DNA of 64,000 bases from Lepus europaeus (GCF_033115175.1 NC_084843.1:51314474-51378473); one strand, 5' to 3'; counted from the stretch's first letter, positions 1 to 11,515 are shown. Notes: a model not told the origin generated them from the sequence alone. Program-made: numbers and translations.

Positions 1-300
1 ATAACATTTGATCGTATTTACTGGTGGACTAAAAGTCCTTGGCTAGAAGCAACAGAGAAAAATGTATCATCATGTTATTTAAAAAAATTAAGTGCGGAAG
101 TCAAAAACCAAGGAGCTCTGTGATAAAGTAACCTTAAAACACCACTGTAAGGATCACTTAAAAAGGCGATTCCCTCAGGGGAAGTTAGGGCACTGAGTGT
201 GTAAACATGTGTAAACATGTGCCCTTTGCTCAAGTCTTAACTGGATTGTTTATTTTGTTGTTGCTGAGTTTCTAGATTTTTTTTTAATAAATCTTGGATT
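1..300. other. Non-genic flank, nothing recognised
   Basis: AT-rich sequence with no open frame of note. A 12-base unit containing gtaaacatgt is repeated twice near 200-222. No gene or named repeat is supported. Confidence 0.5.
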
Positions 301-638
301 TTTAAAGATTTAATTTATTTCTTTGAGAGGTATAGTTACAGACAGTGAGAGGAAGAGACAGAGAGAAAGGTCTTCCTTCCGTTGGTTCACTCCCTAGATG
401 GCCGCAATGGCTGGAGCTGTGCCAATCTGAAGCCAGGAGCCAGGTGCTTCCTCCTGGCTTCCCACACGGATGCAGGGGCCCAAGAATTTGGGCCATCTTC
501 TACTGCTTTCTCAGGCTATGGCAGAAAGCTGGATTGGAAGTGAAGCAGCCAGGACTCAAACTGGTACCCATATGGGATGCTGGCACTGCAGGGCACTGCA
601 GGCAGTGGCTTTACCAGCCATGGCACAGCATCAGCCCC
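301..638 (-). repeat. CSINE (lagomorph tRNA-derived SINE), older copy
   Basis: Read on the plus strand, the antisense SINE starts with its A/T-rich tail (ttaaagatttaatttattt), then the GA-rich block that is the complement of the SINE's CT-rich 3' region. The body has the landmarks ggttcactccc, agccaggagccagg and cttgggccatc-like sequence, and ends in cagccc. The divergence and the aagatttatttatt-type tail place it in the older CSINE class. Short open frames on both strands here are by-products of the SINE. Confidence 0.85.
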
Positions 639-647
639 TAAATATGT

Positions 648-745
648 CTGTTTGGAAGAGGAGTAGCCGGGACTACAACTGGCGCCCATATGGGATGCCA
701 GTGCCACAGGTGGAGGATTAACTTACTTCGCCACAGTGCGACCCC
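648..745 (-). repeat. Partial CSINE (5' half only)
   Basis: A second antisense CSINE piece abuts the previous one. Only the tRNA-related head half is present, from ggaagaggagtagccgggac through gtggaggattaact to gcgacccc. The 3' half is missing, so this is a remnant of an older copy. Confidence 0.7.
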
Positions 746-1236
746 TATCCTGGATATTAACCCTTTATCAGTTGCATAGTTTGCAAGTATTTTCTCCCAT
801 ACCATTGGTTGCCTCCTAACTTTGGCGAGTGCTTCCTTTGCAGTGCAGAAGCTTCTTAGCTTGATGTAATTCCATTCGTCTATTTTTGGTTTGATTACCT
901 GAGCTTCTGGGGTCCTCTCAAAGAAGTCATTGTGCCAATGTTTTGCAGAGTTTTCCATTATCAGGTCATAGATTTAGACGCTTGATCCATTTTGAGGTGG
1001 TTTTTGTAGAAAGTGTAGGTAGGGGTCTTGTTTCATACTTATGCACACAGAGATCTAATTTTGTTGAGGAGACTGTACTTTCTACAGGAATTGATTTTAG
1101 CTTCTTTGTCAAAGCTTAGTTAGTTATTGATGTGTGAATTGATTTCTGGGGTTTCTATTCTGTTCCATAGATCCACATGTCTATGTTTTTGATTGTAACA
1201 GGCTGTTTTGATTATAACCATTCTGTAGTAGGCACT
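746..1236 (-). pseudogene. L1 ORF2 C-terminal fragment, antisense
   Basis: The complement encodes recognisable L1 ORF2 C-terminal blocks, such as [30 protein letters not shown] and, further 3' on the plus strand, remnants of the WYWY/NRIETP region. The frame is open only for about 106 codons at 638-958 and is broken elsewhere. It lacks endonuclease and reverse-transcriptase domains. It is more diverged from the lagomorph L1s below than they are from one another, so it is an older L1 family. Confidence 0.8.
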
Positions 1237-3974
1237 ATTTTTTAACTTAGAAATACTATTTGTAATTCTTTGAAAACTAATGAAAAAATTTTGTCTGAAC
1301 TTCTCTGTGAACCCCAGTCTTGGAGCAGTTCTGAAACTGTTAAATTATTGTTGAAACTAGAGGGATTCAGATGGTACTACAGGAATCTGGATGAATTTAG
1401 GAAAAATGCCCAGTAATTATCCTGAAGAGCCCAAAATTCCCACTGTTGGATTATTAGCTTAGTAATTCTTGTGAGTTGCTTGGTTGGCCATGATTTTATA
1501 ACTTAAGAAATTACTGGAAGAATGTAAGTCATTACTTATGAGACTTAAAATTTAAAGGGAAAAAACATCTTGGACTCTGCCCCGAGGATATTCTGAATGG
1601 ATTCCAGGCACACCATACTGTTCTTTACTGATTGATGTTCTGTTTAGTTAAATCCTGCTGTTTTGCAGTTTCAGTGCCATCCTATAACTTCATAGAAATT
1701 CCCTGAGGCAAAATTAGCATCTGTCCCTTATTCTCCATCACCTTAAAGAATGACTCAGAGGACTGTAAGAAAATATCTGAGGAAATTAACAGATATTTAA
1801 ATTTTTCCACCAGCCAAGACTTTTTCTAGTTCTTAAGGCTATTTTAGGATATTTTCAATGAAATTTCAGATGTGGCCTAAACTAATTGGGATAAAATTGT
1901 GTTATTTAAAGTCTGTGTTGAGTGTTCCTTTGAACTCTGAAATGTGCTAAATATCTTGAATATCTATGGATTAAAAAAAAGGTTTCCAAATCAAAATAAG
2001 AATTTTGATATCAACTTCTTTGCTTGGAGGAAGACTCAAAAGTCTAGCAATTATGCTTTTTGATTACATAATGTGAATAGGGAGAATTATTCAGTGAATA
2101 AAGCTGTCAGTGACCTTATTTAGGGATACTCATGAAACATGGACTCTCAGTTTACTGTAAGTTATTCAGTGGTTTTTCACTTGAAACCCCTTTGTGGGAG
2201 ATACACTTACCTGTCAGATTTTCATTAAGATCTATTTGCTTGAACCTCTGTCTTTTCTTCTGCTCTTGTAATCTCTTGAGAATCAATAATTCTGTTTCAT
2301 TTGCCTGAATGTCATGTGAATACAAAAACACATGGTCAAAGGTTTGTGACTATTTACCCCTGACAACACTTCTCATATTTATTTTGTGTAGGTGTGCACT
2401 TCAGTTATCAAAGTGAAATTTGTTGGTGCTTGCTTCAGTAGGAGATATAAGATCTAAAAGTTGACTTTGTTTGTAATAACTGCGGGTTATGTTATTTAAT
2501 GATTGTTTTTTGTAAATTTTTTGTAGGGTCAGAATCACTCCCGTGATATGCTGTTTTATAACCTCTGAAAGTTAATGCTTTCTGAGTACTGTCTGAGACT
2601 AATAGCTGAATGTGCTAGTCTCTCATTCCTAATGCTTCTCTAATTCTTCTTCCTAGTGATATAATTAAGCAGGAATGGGAATTCTGGAAAAGATTCAAAC
2701 ATTCACATGAAATATTTGAAAATTGCAACTGGCCTTTCTTTTGCAATAGTCCTGAAACCCTTGGCCTCTGAGACTGAAAATCAAAAATTTTATCTATTTT
2801 CCTTTTCCTAGTTTTATAACTAAAATCAATTCAAACATTTCCTAAGTATAATTCAGACTTTCTGGTTACAGGCCAAGTTTTTACATTAAGTGTTGTGAAT
2901 TTACAATGAATTCATAACACTTAGTATTCATGGTAATAACACTGATCATTATGAAAAGATTTAATATTCATGAGGGTTACACTGCTATTTTCTCAGGTGC
3001 CATGATAATTTTTAATATTAATTCAGCATTTTCTTAATGGGCAGTCAGTATAATATAAAGTGATCCAAGAGTTTTGGCTGAAGGATATTAAAGGAAAGAA
3101 AGCAGGGCATTAATACAAATTTTAAAACTTGATCTTCCATGAGAACATTGGATCAGTATTATTCTGTATTATTAAATCAAGCTGTCTCTGTTAAGCAGCT
3201 CTGAAATGTTAAACAAATCTCTCCATTGCATATGCAAGCTGATGACTGGCACAGTTCACAGTTTAAAAGGGGAGGGAAAACACAAATATCTGAGAATCCA
3301 TTTTTTCTGGAGGAAAAAGTGCTTTTAGTATTTGTGTCAGTGTTGGCCTTTGTGTCCTCACATTTGCTTTTTACCAGCACATATACTTCGGAGTATTCTT
3401 TTCCAGGACGCCATCTGTTTCTTTGCAGTTGGAGATGGTTGAATAATTTCCTGAGGAATTGCTGACAAGATGTGGCCCAGGAACAGTAATCCAGCAAGAT
3501 GAGATTTCTCATTAAAATTGCCAAGCTCAGCTGTGTTATAGCAAGCTCTTGATTTAAGGTGGTCACCCTGGGCTGGCAGAGGTCAATGGCCAGCAGCTAC
3601 CCATTTTTTCCTAAAAATAGGACAGTGGAATTGTGTACATACACTGTAAACTGTTCCAGGTACAGAACCACTTAGGTGGGAAAGTGTCATTGTCCCAGAG
3701 GGATCTGGGGAATGGTAGTTTGCCAGCAGTGTCCTTTACCTGCACATGGTGCCTCTGAGGGGATTGAGGTGGAATGGTCAGCGTCTCACACATCATTCTG
3801 TTCTACTACTTCACATTGCTGCCCTTTTCTTCTCAGGTGCATGGATGGGCTGGGATGCATTTATGCTTTCCTGAAATGTTCCACAGTTTTTCTACAATTG
3901 CTCCTGATCTGGTGACTCTTGTAACAGAAGTCTCTAGAATCAGCAAGTCTCAGGCAGGGTAGAAAGGAGATGTA
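1237..3974. other. Unique AT-rich non-coding stretch
   Basis: No interspersed repeat or gene could be recognised. The longest open frame (3177-3566, minus strand, 129 codons) overlaps another frame on the plus strand, has unconvincing composition and resembles no protein I know. Confidence 0.5.
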
Positions 3975-4190
3975 GACTTTACCCATATTATCTTATTTAA
4001 TATCTCTAACAACCCTATGTTTTAGGTATTATATATTTTGTCATTTTATTAATGAGGAAACTGAGTCTCAGAGCAATGAATAACTTGCCTTCCTTAAAAA
4101 ATAACTTTTCCCCGAATACACAGTTAGAAAGTGCCAGGGATTTGAACCCTGCTGTCAGCTTTCTTTACCACCAATACAGCATACAGTCTC
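3975..4190 (+). repeat. MIR (ancient tRNA-derived SINE)
   Basis: Shows the MIR core and flanks in order: a ctaacaaccctatg-like segment, then attaatgaggaaactgag, a decayed aacttgcc block, and cacagttagaaagtgccagg followed by tttgaaccctg. Divergence is high, as expected for a mammal-wide repeat. The 64-codon frame across it is incidental. Confidence 0.75.
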
Positions 4191-4203
4191 ACGATTCTAT
4201 ATT

Positions 4204-4391
4204 CCTAGAGTGGTGTGTCCCAAGATGTAGTCAAGATCAGATGTAGCAGGAATGCCTGTTCAAAATGGAATTCTTACTCCCAAATTCAGACTTACTGAAT
4301 CAGAAACTCTGGGTTGGTGGGAGCCTGGAGTTTTTAACAAGCTCCCCTGGTAATTCTGGTGCATACTTAAATATGAGAACCAGTGTCCTAC
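4204..4391 (+). repeat. MER20-like hAT-Charlie non-autonomous DNA transposon
   Basis: Contains the MER20 hallmarks: a cttactgaatcagaaactctggg-like segment and, further on, gtttttaacaagctcccctgg, followed by attctggtgcatac. It lies immediately after the MIR. Terminal repeats are decayed and no transposase is encoded, as usual for this family. Confidence 0.65.
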
Positions 4392-4748
4392 AGCATAATA
4401 AATGTTATTTAATTAATTGGTTCATTAAATATTGAACAGTTAAAGTCATTATAAAGCTAAGAGTTGAGTTGGGTAAAATTAATAGTAAAAATCTAGAGCT
4501 ATGGTAGATGTGGGGGTGGAACTGAGTCCTGGAATAAAAGAGAGCAGGTAGGGACTCCTTCTTTGGAATAAATCACAGGAAGATTTTGCCATCAAATTTT
4601 GATATAGTAGCCATGATGGTCTTAAATTGAATGAATTCTGTCCTTTCTTGTTCTACATTTTACTTGACCCAGTTGAAGGCTCCAAAAACCTCACTGCATT
4701 TTTATTAGTCTTTGGTTTAGGGAAAATAATGGGAGATGTTGAAGTTAA
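4392..4748. other. Unique sequence
   Basis: No repeat or gene recognised between the MER20-like element and the GT microsatellite. Confidence 0.45.
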
Positions 4749-4770
4749 GTGTGTGTGTGTGTGTGTGTGT
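4749..4770. repeat. (GT)11 microsatellite
   Basis: Eleven uninterrupted GT units. Likely length-polymorphic. Confidence 0.95.
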
Positions 4771-5054
4771 TCTGTATTTTAATGTATGTTATGTGCATCT
4801 CATTTTCATAAGAAGACCTCTATTTCAGTTAAATATTAAACGTGTCATGTTTCTGCTCACTTTCTACAGAAAAATTGAACTCAATTTGGGGAGACGTCTC
4901 AAGATACAACATAAATTTCATTTTCCAATCACCCATTTTGAGGTGAAAAGAGGCTTTTAATTCTTAAATTGTGTAGTATCTCAGATTGAACTCGATAAGG
5001 CTAAACTTGGTTAGTAAAGTAGGACTACTGTTGAGCTCATCTGTTCCCAAGAAC
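4771..5054. other. Unique sequence
   Basis: Nothing recognised. Confidence 0.4.
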
Positions 5055-5330
5055 AGATTTGAACTGGCTTAACACAGCAAGAGAATTTGTTTATGAGTAC
5101 AGGGAAGTCTCAAGGATCCCAAAGGCAGGAATGAACAGACCTTCAGGTGCTATTAGAAGCATGAAACTCCTTCTTCCTGCCTCAAAGATTGGCTCTATCT
5201 CTCTGCATTACTCTCTTGATCTTAAACTGATAGACGGTGGCCATGTCCATCACAGATACCTATCTTACATATCCTGTATTCAAAAGAACTCAAGTTGCTT
5301 AGATTCTATTCCCAGTTATGCTGATTAGCA
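5055..5330 (+). repeat. Possible ancient interspersed repeat, family unassigned
   Basis: The stretch starting aactggcttaacacagcaag, followed by agaatttgttt and later cctgcctcaaagattggctc, resembles a common old mammalian repeat with an aaactggcttaagca motif. The segments at 15555 and 36930 have the same character. I cannot assign a family. An 89-codon open frame across it has no recognisable domain. Confidence 0.35.
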
Positions 5331-6287
5331 TTAACAATCTAGTTTGTCTGACTTAGGGCAGCTCTCACTGCCAAGCTGGTGTGTGTTGGGGTAAGGGATT
5401 TGGGACAGGGTCATACCCTTGGGCAAGAACGAGGAGATTCCTACCCTCTCAGTGAAGAGGACCTGGAAAGATGGTCCAACAGTTAATTCTCCAAGAAATG
5501 AATGGAATGCACTTTGTCAATACTTGAATATTGTTTTCTTTCTGGGTGGAAGAGATGAGGGATAGCAGTAGGGAAGGAGTGCAGGAAACACAGCTTTGCT
5601 TAGGAAAACCAGGATTTAATGAACTCTCCAAAATTTGGTAGCATCTTTCTTCCTTCTCCTTGAGGTGTTTTCTTCCAAGATTAATAGTAACTTATCCTGG
5701 AGAAAACAAACAAAAAACCACATTATCTGTTGTAAGTATGGGTTATATGTAATGCATCCTGCAATTAGATTCTCATGACACAATATTATGTGCATAACTT
5801 TTCATGCATGACTTAATGTCATCATCTTGAAGTTATATCCATCATGAGTGTGGAAAGAGTAGTAATGTTTCCAATCTGACATCAGATCAGGCAGTGAAAT
5901 CCATGCCTATTTCATTTGTAATGAAATCTCAGCTAGGGATGTTTATGAAGTATTTAGATAACAGAAGAAATAGTATTTGATGGCAACTTCTTTCAGTGAT
6001 TTCCTTAAATCGTAGTGGCCACTTTTCTTTATAGAGCAAAGATAAAATCCAGTGCTGTACCATTCTGACAATCTGAGCCGCTGACCTGAAGCTAACAGTA
6101 CAGATATAACCCCCCAATTGGAAGGAAAAGCAGTGTATTCTGGGAGAATTCTGATGTCTTCATTAGTAAGAATTCATTGCCTTTGTTGTAAGTTAAAAAC
6201 TAGTGGCCTGTGAACTGGACTGTCCTACAAAAAGGTCTGTGTGTTTGTATGTGTGTAGGAGGTAGTAGACTATATTGATTGATAATA
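5331..6287. other. Unique sequence
   Basis: No repeat, RNA gene or coding exon recognised. Short open frames at 5449-5631 and 5929-6117 look random. Confidence 0.45.
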
Positions 6288-6480
6288 GTAGTTCAAAAAG
6301 TTCCTGGAAAATAGGATTAAAAATTTATTTTAGTAAAAGAAAATGGAGTCTATGTATATAAGGTATCTTCAAAAAGTTCATGGAAATTCATAGTATGTAA
6401 ATGCTATGCCTGGATTTCAGAAATCCATATGTATATTTTTATAAATGGTTTAAAAATGTTTAATTCATCATAAATATTTA
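6288..6480. repeat. MITE-like fragment (caaaaagttc repeats)
   Basis: Two similar motifs, caaaaagttcctggaaaa and tcaaaaagttcatggaaa, lie about 75 bases apart in the same orientation. The second is preceded by aaggtatctt. The motif resembles the terminal sequence of a short DNA transposon found in several mammals. The assignment is tentative and inverted termini are not clear. Confidence 0.35.
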
Positions 6481-6571
6481 AAGGTTGGGAGATTTCACAT
6501 AAAAATATAAATTTCAAGCTTTACTCAAAGAGTCAAGAGATGCAGCGACACTAATATTACATCTCTTTAAA

Positions 6572-8882
6572 GTAACATTGTCTCCCTGAAGTAAGGACAG
6601 TCTATTCAATAAATGGTGCTGGGAAAACTGGATTTCCACATGCAGAAGCATGAAGCAAGACCCCTACCTTACACCTTACACAAAAATCCACTCAACATGG
6701 ATTAAAGACCTAAATTTACAACCTGACACCATCAAATTATTAGAGAGCATTGAAGAAACCCTGCAAGATATAGGTACAGGCAAAGACTTCTTGGAAAAGA
6801 TCCCAGGAGCACAGGCAGTCAAAGCCAAAATTAACATTTGGGATTGCAACAAATTGAGAAGTTTCTGTATTGTAAAAGAAACAGGAAAGTGAAGAGGCAA
6901 CCAACAGAATGGGAAAAAAATATTTGCAAACTATGCAACCGATAAAGGATTAATAACCAGAATCTACAAAGAAATCAAGAAACTCCAAAACAACAAAACA
7001 AACAACCCATTTAAGAGATGGGCCAAAGACCTCAATAGACATTTTTTCAAAAGAGGAAATCCAAATGGCAAAAAGACACATGAAAAAATGTTCAGGATCA
7101 CTAGCCTTCGGGGAAATGGAAACCAAAACCACAGTGAAGTTTCACCTGACCTTGGTTAGAATGGCTTACATACAGAAATCTACCAACAACTGATGCTGGT
7201 GAGGATGTGGGAAAAAAGGGACACTAGCCCACTGTTGGTGGGAATGCAAACTGGTAAAACCACTATGGAAGTCAGTTTGGAGATTCCTGAGAAACCTGAA
7301 TATAGCCCTACCACATGACCCAGCCATCCCACTCCTTGGAATTTACCCAAAGGAAATTAAATTAGCAAATAAAAGAGCTGTCTGCACGTCAATGTTTATT
7401 GCAGCTCAGTTTGCAATAGCTAAGACCTGGAATCAACCCAAATGCCCATCAACAGAAGACTGGATTTCTTTAGAAATTATGAGACATGTACTCTATAGAA
7501 TACTATACAGCAGTAAAAAAAACAATGAAATCTGGTCATTTGCAACAAAATGGAGGAATCTGGAACACATCATGCTGAGTGACATAAGCCAGTCCCAGAG
7601 GGATAAATATCATATGTTCTCCCTGTTCGGTGACAACTAACTGAGCACCAAAAAGGAAACCTGTAGAAGTGAAATGGACACTATGAGAAAGAGTGACTTG
7701 ATTGGCCCTTGTCCTGACTGTTGATGTACAACTTTATCCCTTTTAGTCTTTTTTTTTTTAATTTTACTTAATACTATTGGTTGAACTCTGTAATTAACAA
7801 ACAACTATTCTTCGGTGTTTAAATTTAACTGAAAAGTGATTCCCTGTTAAATGTAAGAGTGAGTATAAGAGAGGGAGGAGATGTACAATTTGGGACATGC
7901 TCAATCAGACTTGTCTCAAATGGTAGAGTTAGAAATGTGCCAGGGAATTCCACTGCAATCCCATGAAGGTGGCATATACCAATGCCACCTCACTAGTCAA
8001 AGTGATCAATTTCAGTTCACAATTGATCATACTGATAGGTCAAAGAGTCAAAGGGATCACATAAACAAGACAAGTGTCTGCTAATATTAACTGATAGAAT
8101 AAAAAAGGGAGAGAATGATCTTACATGGGAAGCAGGATACACAGCAGACTCATAGAATGGCAGATATCCTAAACAGCACTCTGGCCTCAGAATCAGCCCT
8201 TAAGTCATTTGGATCTGGCTGAAGAGCCCATGAGAGTATTTTAGGCATGGAAATCCAAGACACTCTGGAAAAAAAAAACCAAAAACCAAAAAACAACAAC
8301 CCAAAAACCTAAATGAAAGATCACTGCAAGTGAGATCCCAGTAGAAAGAACAGGCCATCAAAGAAGGAGGTACCTTTCTCTGAAGGGAGGAGTGAACCTC
8401 CACTATGACTATGACCTTGTCTAAATATGATTGAAGTTGGCGAACTCAGTAGGCTTCCATAGCCTTGGCAACTCATGACAAGAGCCTAGGGAGATTACTG
8501 ATGCCATAAACAAAAGTGTCAGTTTATTAAGTCAACAACAGGAGTAACTGTGCACTTACTCCTCACGTAGGATCTCTGTCTTTAATGTTTTGTTCAATGT
8601 GAATTAATGCTATAACTAGTACTGAAACAGTATTTTATACTTTATGTTTCTGTGTGGGTGTAATGTTGAAATCTTTACTTAGTATATACTAAATTGATCT
8701 TCTGTATATAAAGAGAATTGAAAATGAATCTTGATGTGAATGGAAGGGGAGAGGGAGCGGGAGTTGGGAGGGTTGCGGATGGGAGGGAAGTTGTGGGGGG
8801 AAAAAGCTATTGTAATCCATAAAATGTACTTGGAAATTTATATTTGCTAAATAAAGGTTTAAAAAAAAAGGTAACATTGTCT
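6572..8882 (+). mobile_element. L1 copy 1, 5'-truncated, with 12-bp TSD
   Basis: The target-site duplication gtaacattgtct occurs at 6572-6583 and 8871-8882. The element body (6584-8870) begins inside ORF2, passes through the ORF2 C-terminus (stop at 7640) and a 1.2-kb 3' UTR, and ends in an AATAAA signal plus poly(A). The 3' UTR has the rabbit-type polypurine tract (about 8738-8806). The upstream flank tttaaa|gtaac fits L1 endonuclease-type cleavage. It lacks the 5' UTR, ORF1, endonuclease and RT domains, so it is dead. Confidence 0.93.
6592..7640 (+). pseudogene. L1 ORF2 C-terminal remnant (copy 1)
   Basis: Fragments in different frames match L1 ORF2 C-terminal blocks. The segment at 6650-6892 covers the [11 protein letters not shown]...KLRSFC region. 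A 4-base deletion relative to copy 4 near 6883 and later single-base indels break the frame. The last 82 codons (7392-7640) run from [20 protein letters not shown] to the native stop. In them the usual [13 protein letters not shown] stretch is replaced by an out-of-frame reading (SLEIMRHVLYRILYS) bounded by two compensating indels. No catalytic domain is present. Confidence 0.88.
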
Positions 8883-9849
8883 AGAATTACAGAGTGAAAG
8901 GCTCCTTTAGATGAAGCATATGTTTTTCAGTTTTCCTCAGTTCCCAGCATTCCCTGTTATTTTCCCTTGTCCAATTCTACTCATTTGCATTGCCATGCCA
9001 ATTCCTGTGAGCATTTGCAGTTTCAGTTCTGTATATATTCATAGCACATTAACTTATCCTCCTAAACTTTATAACTTTAAAACCAACCACCAAATTTCTG
9101 ATTATAAAAAATGGGCAGCTTGACAAAAATCACGGATCAACAGCAAATAAGAAGTGATAGATTTATTACATAGTTAATTACAATGCCTGTGTTATTCTTA
9201 CAGAACAATGTGTGAGAAAAGCAAAAATTGGAGTTAACCAAATTAACCATTTATAGAAGGAGGCCAACAGTGGCTATATTTGCCTTAGCTGTTGATCCTT
9301 GATCCATAGAACTGAGCTATCTACCTTATTTAAATTCATCTATGTGACTATTTTGCCAGATTTAGCACCCCCTCCACTCCAACCTGGGGATGTTTTGGCA
9401 GGAGTTTACCTGAGTCCTAAAGGTGGTGATAAAATTCATATTTCAGTCCCACCTCTTTCTATATTTGGTAGCTTCTCAAATAATTATGGAAAAAATCTTC
9501 CTTCCTAAATCTTCTCACTAGGGCAGTGTTGAAAGTTGATATGAAGAGATTCATAGTCTGAGAGGTGTTGGACTTGTCAGATTTGAAGAATGGAGGTTTC
9601 AGCCATGTGATCTTCATATCTGTTCTGCCTGCACTAGCAAATTGTCCATACACCTGTAACTTGACAAACAAGTTAGTTTAAAACAGAACACTCTGCAGCT
9701 CTATCAAGTAATTTGCTAAATCCACCTTTGATCCCAGACTAATTTAATTCCTAACTCCTCAGTGAAATAGTCCCTTTTCTCTCAACATAGGCTGAATTCA
9801 TCCTACTAAACTTATTTTATTCTCCATGTTTTATCAGCATTTCCCAAAC
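8883..9849. other. Unique sequence
   Basis: No repeat or gene recognised. Short open frames at 8911-9123, 9299-9508 and 9459-9671 show no family resemblance. Confidence 0.45.
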
Positions 9850-10269
9850 TGCTATAGATTGAATTGTGTCCCACGACTTTTCATCCCCAATTCATATGTG
9901 AAGCCTTGAAATCTAGTGTGACTCTGTTTGAAGATAGGGCTTTTGGGAGTTAATCAGGATTAAAAGAGGTGATAAGATTGGGGTCCTATTAGTATAGGAT
10001 TTTTAGCCTTATTAGTATAGGATTTTTAGCCTTATTGGTATAGGATTTTTAGCCTTATTAGAAAAGAGACAGTGATCTCTCCCACTTCCTTTGCCATGTG
10101 GTTCCATAGTAAGAAGGTGACTGTAGGTCAGAAAAGGAGCCATTGCCAGAAAGTGACCATGTTGGTATCCTGATCTCCCATCCAGTATCCAGAACTGTGA
10201 GAAAATAAATTCCTTTTGGTTAAGCCACCCAGTCTATGGTATTTTCTTATGGCAGCCTGACCTAAGACA
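9850..10269 (+). mobile_element. Solitary MaLR-type LTR (MLT1/MST-like)
   Basis: Recognisable LTR landmarks in order: gattgaattgtgtccc near the start, aattcatatgtgaagcc, tgccatgtgg, the gaccatgttggtatcctgat block, and an end with ccagaactgtgagaaaataaa then taagccacccagtctatggt. The polyadenylation signal lies in the gagaaaataaatt segment. It is a degraded solo LTR with no internal viral genes visible. A 23-bp unit inside it is tandemly triplicated. Confidence 0.8.
9989..10057. repeat. 23-bp x 3 tandem repeat within the LTR
   Basis: The unit (ttagtataggatttttagcc plus tta) occurs at 9989-10011, 10012-10034 and 10035-10057. The third copy has one substitution (ttggta for ttagta). The LTR consensus as I recall it has a single unrelated-length spacer here, so this is a lineage-specific local expansion. 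Confidence 0.92.
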
Positions 10270-10509
10270 TAAAACATGTTATGGAAAACACTGGATTCCC
10301 CATGGGTGTTAACAGGTGTTCCAAAGGGGTGGGGAGAGAGTGGGATGGTTGAATAATTTTAGGTGGTACAAAATAAAGTAGGATTCTTTATCATGTCTTC
10401 TCAGAGCCTTTAATTGTTAAAGTGCGTTTGTGAATCACAAAGAGAGATACTTATGCAAGTTTTCCTAAACTTACTATATCATGGGACACTATTCTTTAGA
10501 AATAGATTT

Positions 10510-10706
10510 TCAACAACAGTAGTCACTGTGCACTTGATCTCCATGTAGGACCTCTGTCCTAAATGTGTTGTACTATGAGAATTAACAGTAAAACTAGTCT
10601 TCAAACAGTACTTTATACTTTGAGTGTCTGTGTGAGTGCAAACTGTTGAAATCTTTACTTAGTATAGAGTTGATCTTCTGTCTATAAAGATAATTAAAAA
10701 TGAATA
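10510..10706 (+). mobile_element. Orphan L1 3' UTR fragment
   Basis: Matches the 3' UTR of the neighbouring L1s from tcaacaacag through gtcactgtgcactt, gttgaaatctttacttagta and gatcttctgt to taaaaatgaat, then stops before the polypurine tract and poly(A). No TSD is visible. It sits 120 bases upstream of L1 copy 2 in the same orientation. Confidence 0.8.
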
Positions 10707-10827
10707 TTAACACACTCATTTTTGGTCTGGAAAAATGGGCCTGCTCTACAAAGGTATAGAGAGATACATTGGGTAAATCATTTGTTTCCCAACCCAGATT
10801 ATAATGAGTAAACAAGAAGAGACTGTA

Positions 10828-11515
10828 TAACTGAAATCTACAAAGAAATCAAGAAACTCCAAAACAACAAAACAAACAACCCACTTAAGAGATGGGCCAA
10901 AGACCTCAATAGACACTTTTCAAAAGAGGAAATCCAAATGGCAAAAAGACACATGAAAAAATGAAAAAATTTCCTTCAGGGAAATGGAAATCAAAACCAC
11001 AGTGAAGTTTCACCTGACCCCGGTTAGAATGGCTTACATACAGAAATCTACCAACAACAGATGCTGGTGAGGATGTGGGGGAAAAAGGGACACTAGCCCA
11101 CTGTTGGTGGGAATGCAAACTGGTAAAACCACTATGGAAGTCAGTTTGGAGATTCCTGAGAAACCTGAATATAGCCCTACCACATGACCCAGCCATCCCA
11201 CTCCTTGGAATTTACCCAAAGGAAATTAAATTAGCAAATAAAAGAGCTGTCTGCACGTCAATGTTTATTGCAGCTCAGTTTGCAATAGCTAAGACCTGGA
11301 ATCAACCCAAATGCCCATCAACAGAAGACTGGATTTCTTTAGAAATTATGAGACATGTACTCTATAGAATACTATACAGCAGTAAAAAAAAAAAAAACAA
11401 TGAAATCTGGTCATTTGCAACAAAATGGAGGAATCTGGAACACATCATGCTGAGTGAAATAAGCCAGTCCCAGAGGGATAAATATCATATGTTCTTCCTG
11501 ATCAGTGACAACTAA
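10828..11515 (+). pseudogene. L1 ORF2 C-terminal remnant (copy 2)
   Basis: The frame from 11075 to 11515 (146 codons) is open and covers the cysteine-rich [17 protein letters not shown] region, the LLGIYPKE block and the C-terminal SQSQRDKYHMFF end. As in copy 1, a 4-base gain after DWI is offset by an A-run of 14 bases, which restores the frame at NNEIWSFATKW. Upstream, around 10930-11000, a short deletion or duplication in an A-rich stretch removes the usual [10 protein letters not shown] block. Confidence 0.88.

Noticed and set aside
3177..3566. A 129-codon minus-strand open frame in unique sequence
   Set aside because: No recognisable domain, overlapped by a plus-strand frame, and no splice or promoter context. 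Likely chance.
9850..10269. Possible provirus
   Set aside because: Only a solo LTR is visible; no internal gag, pol or env-like sequence flanks it.
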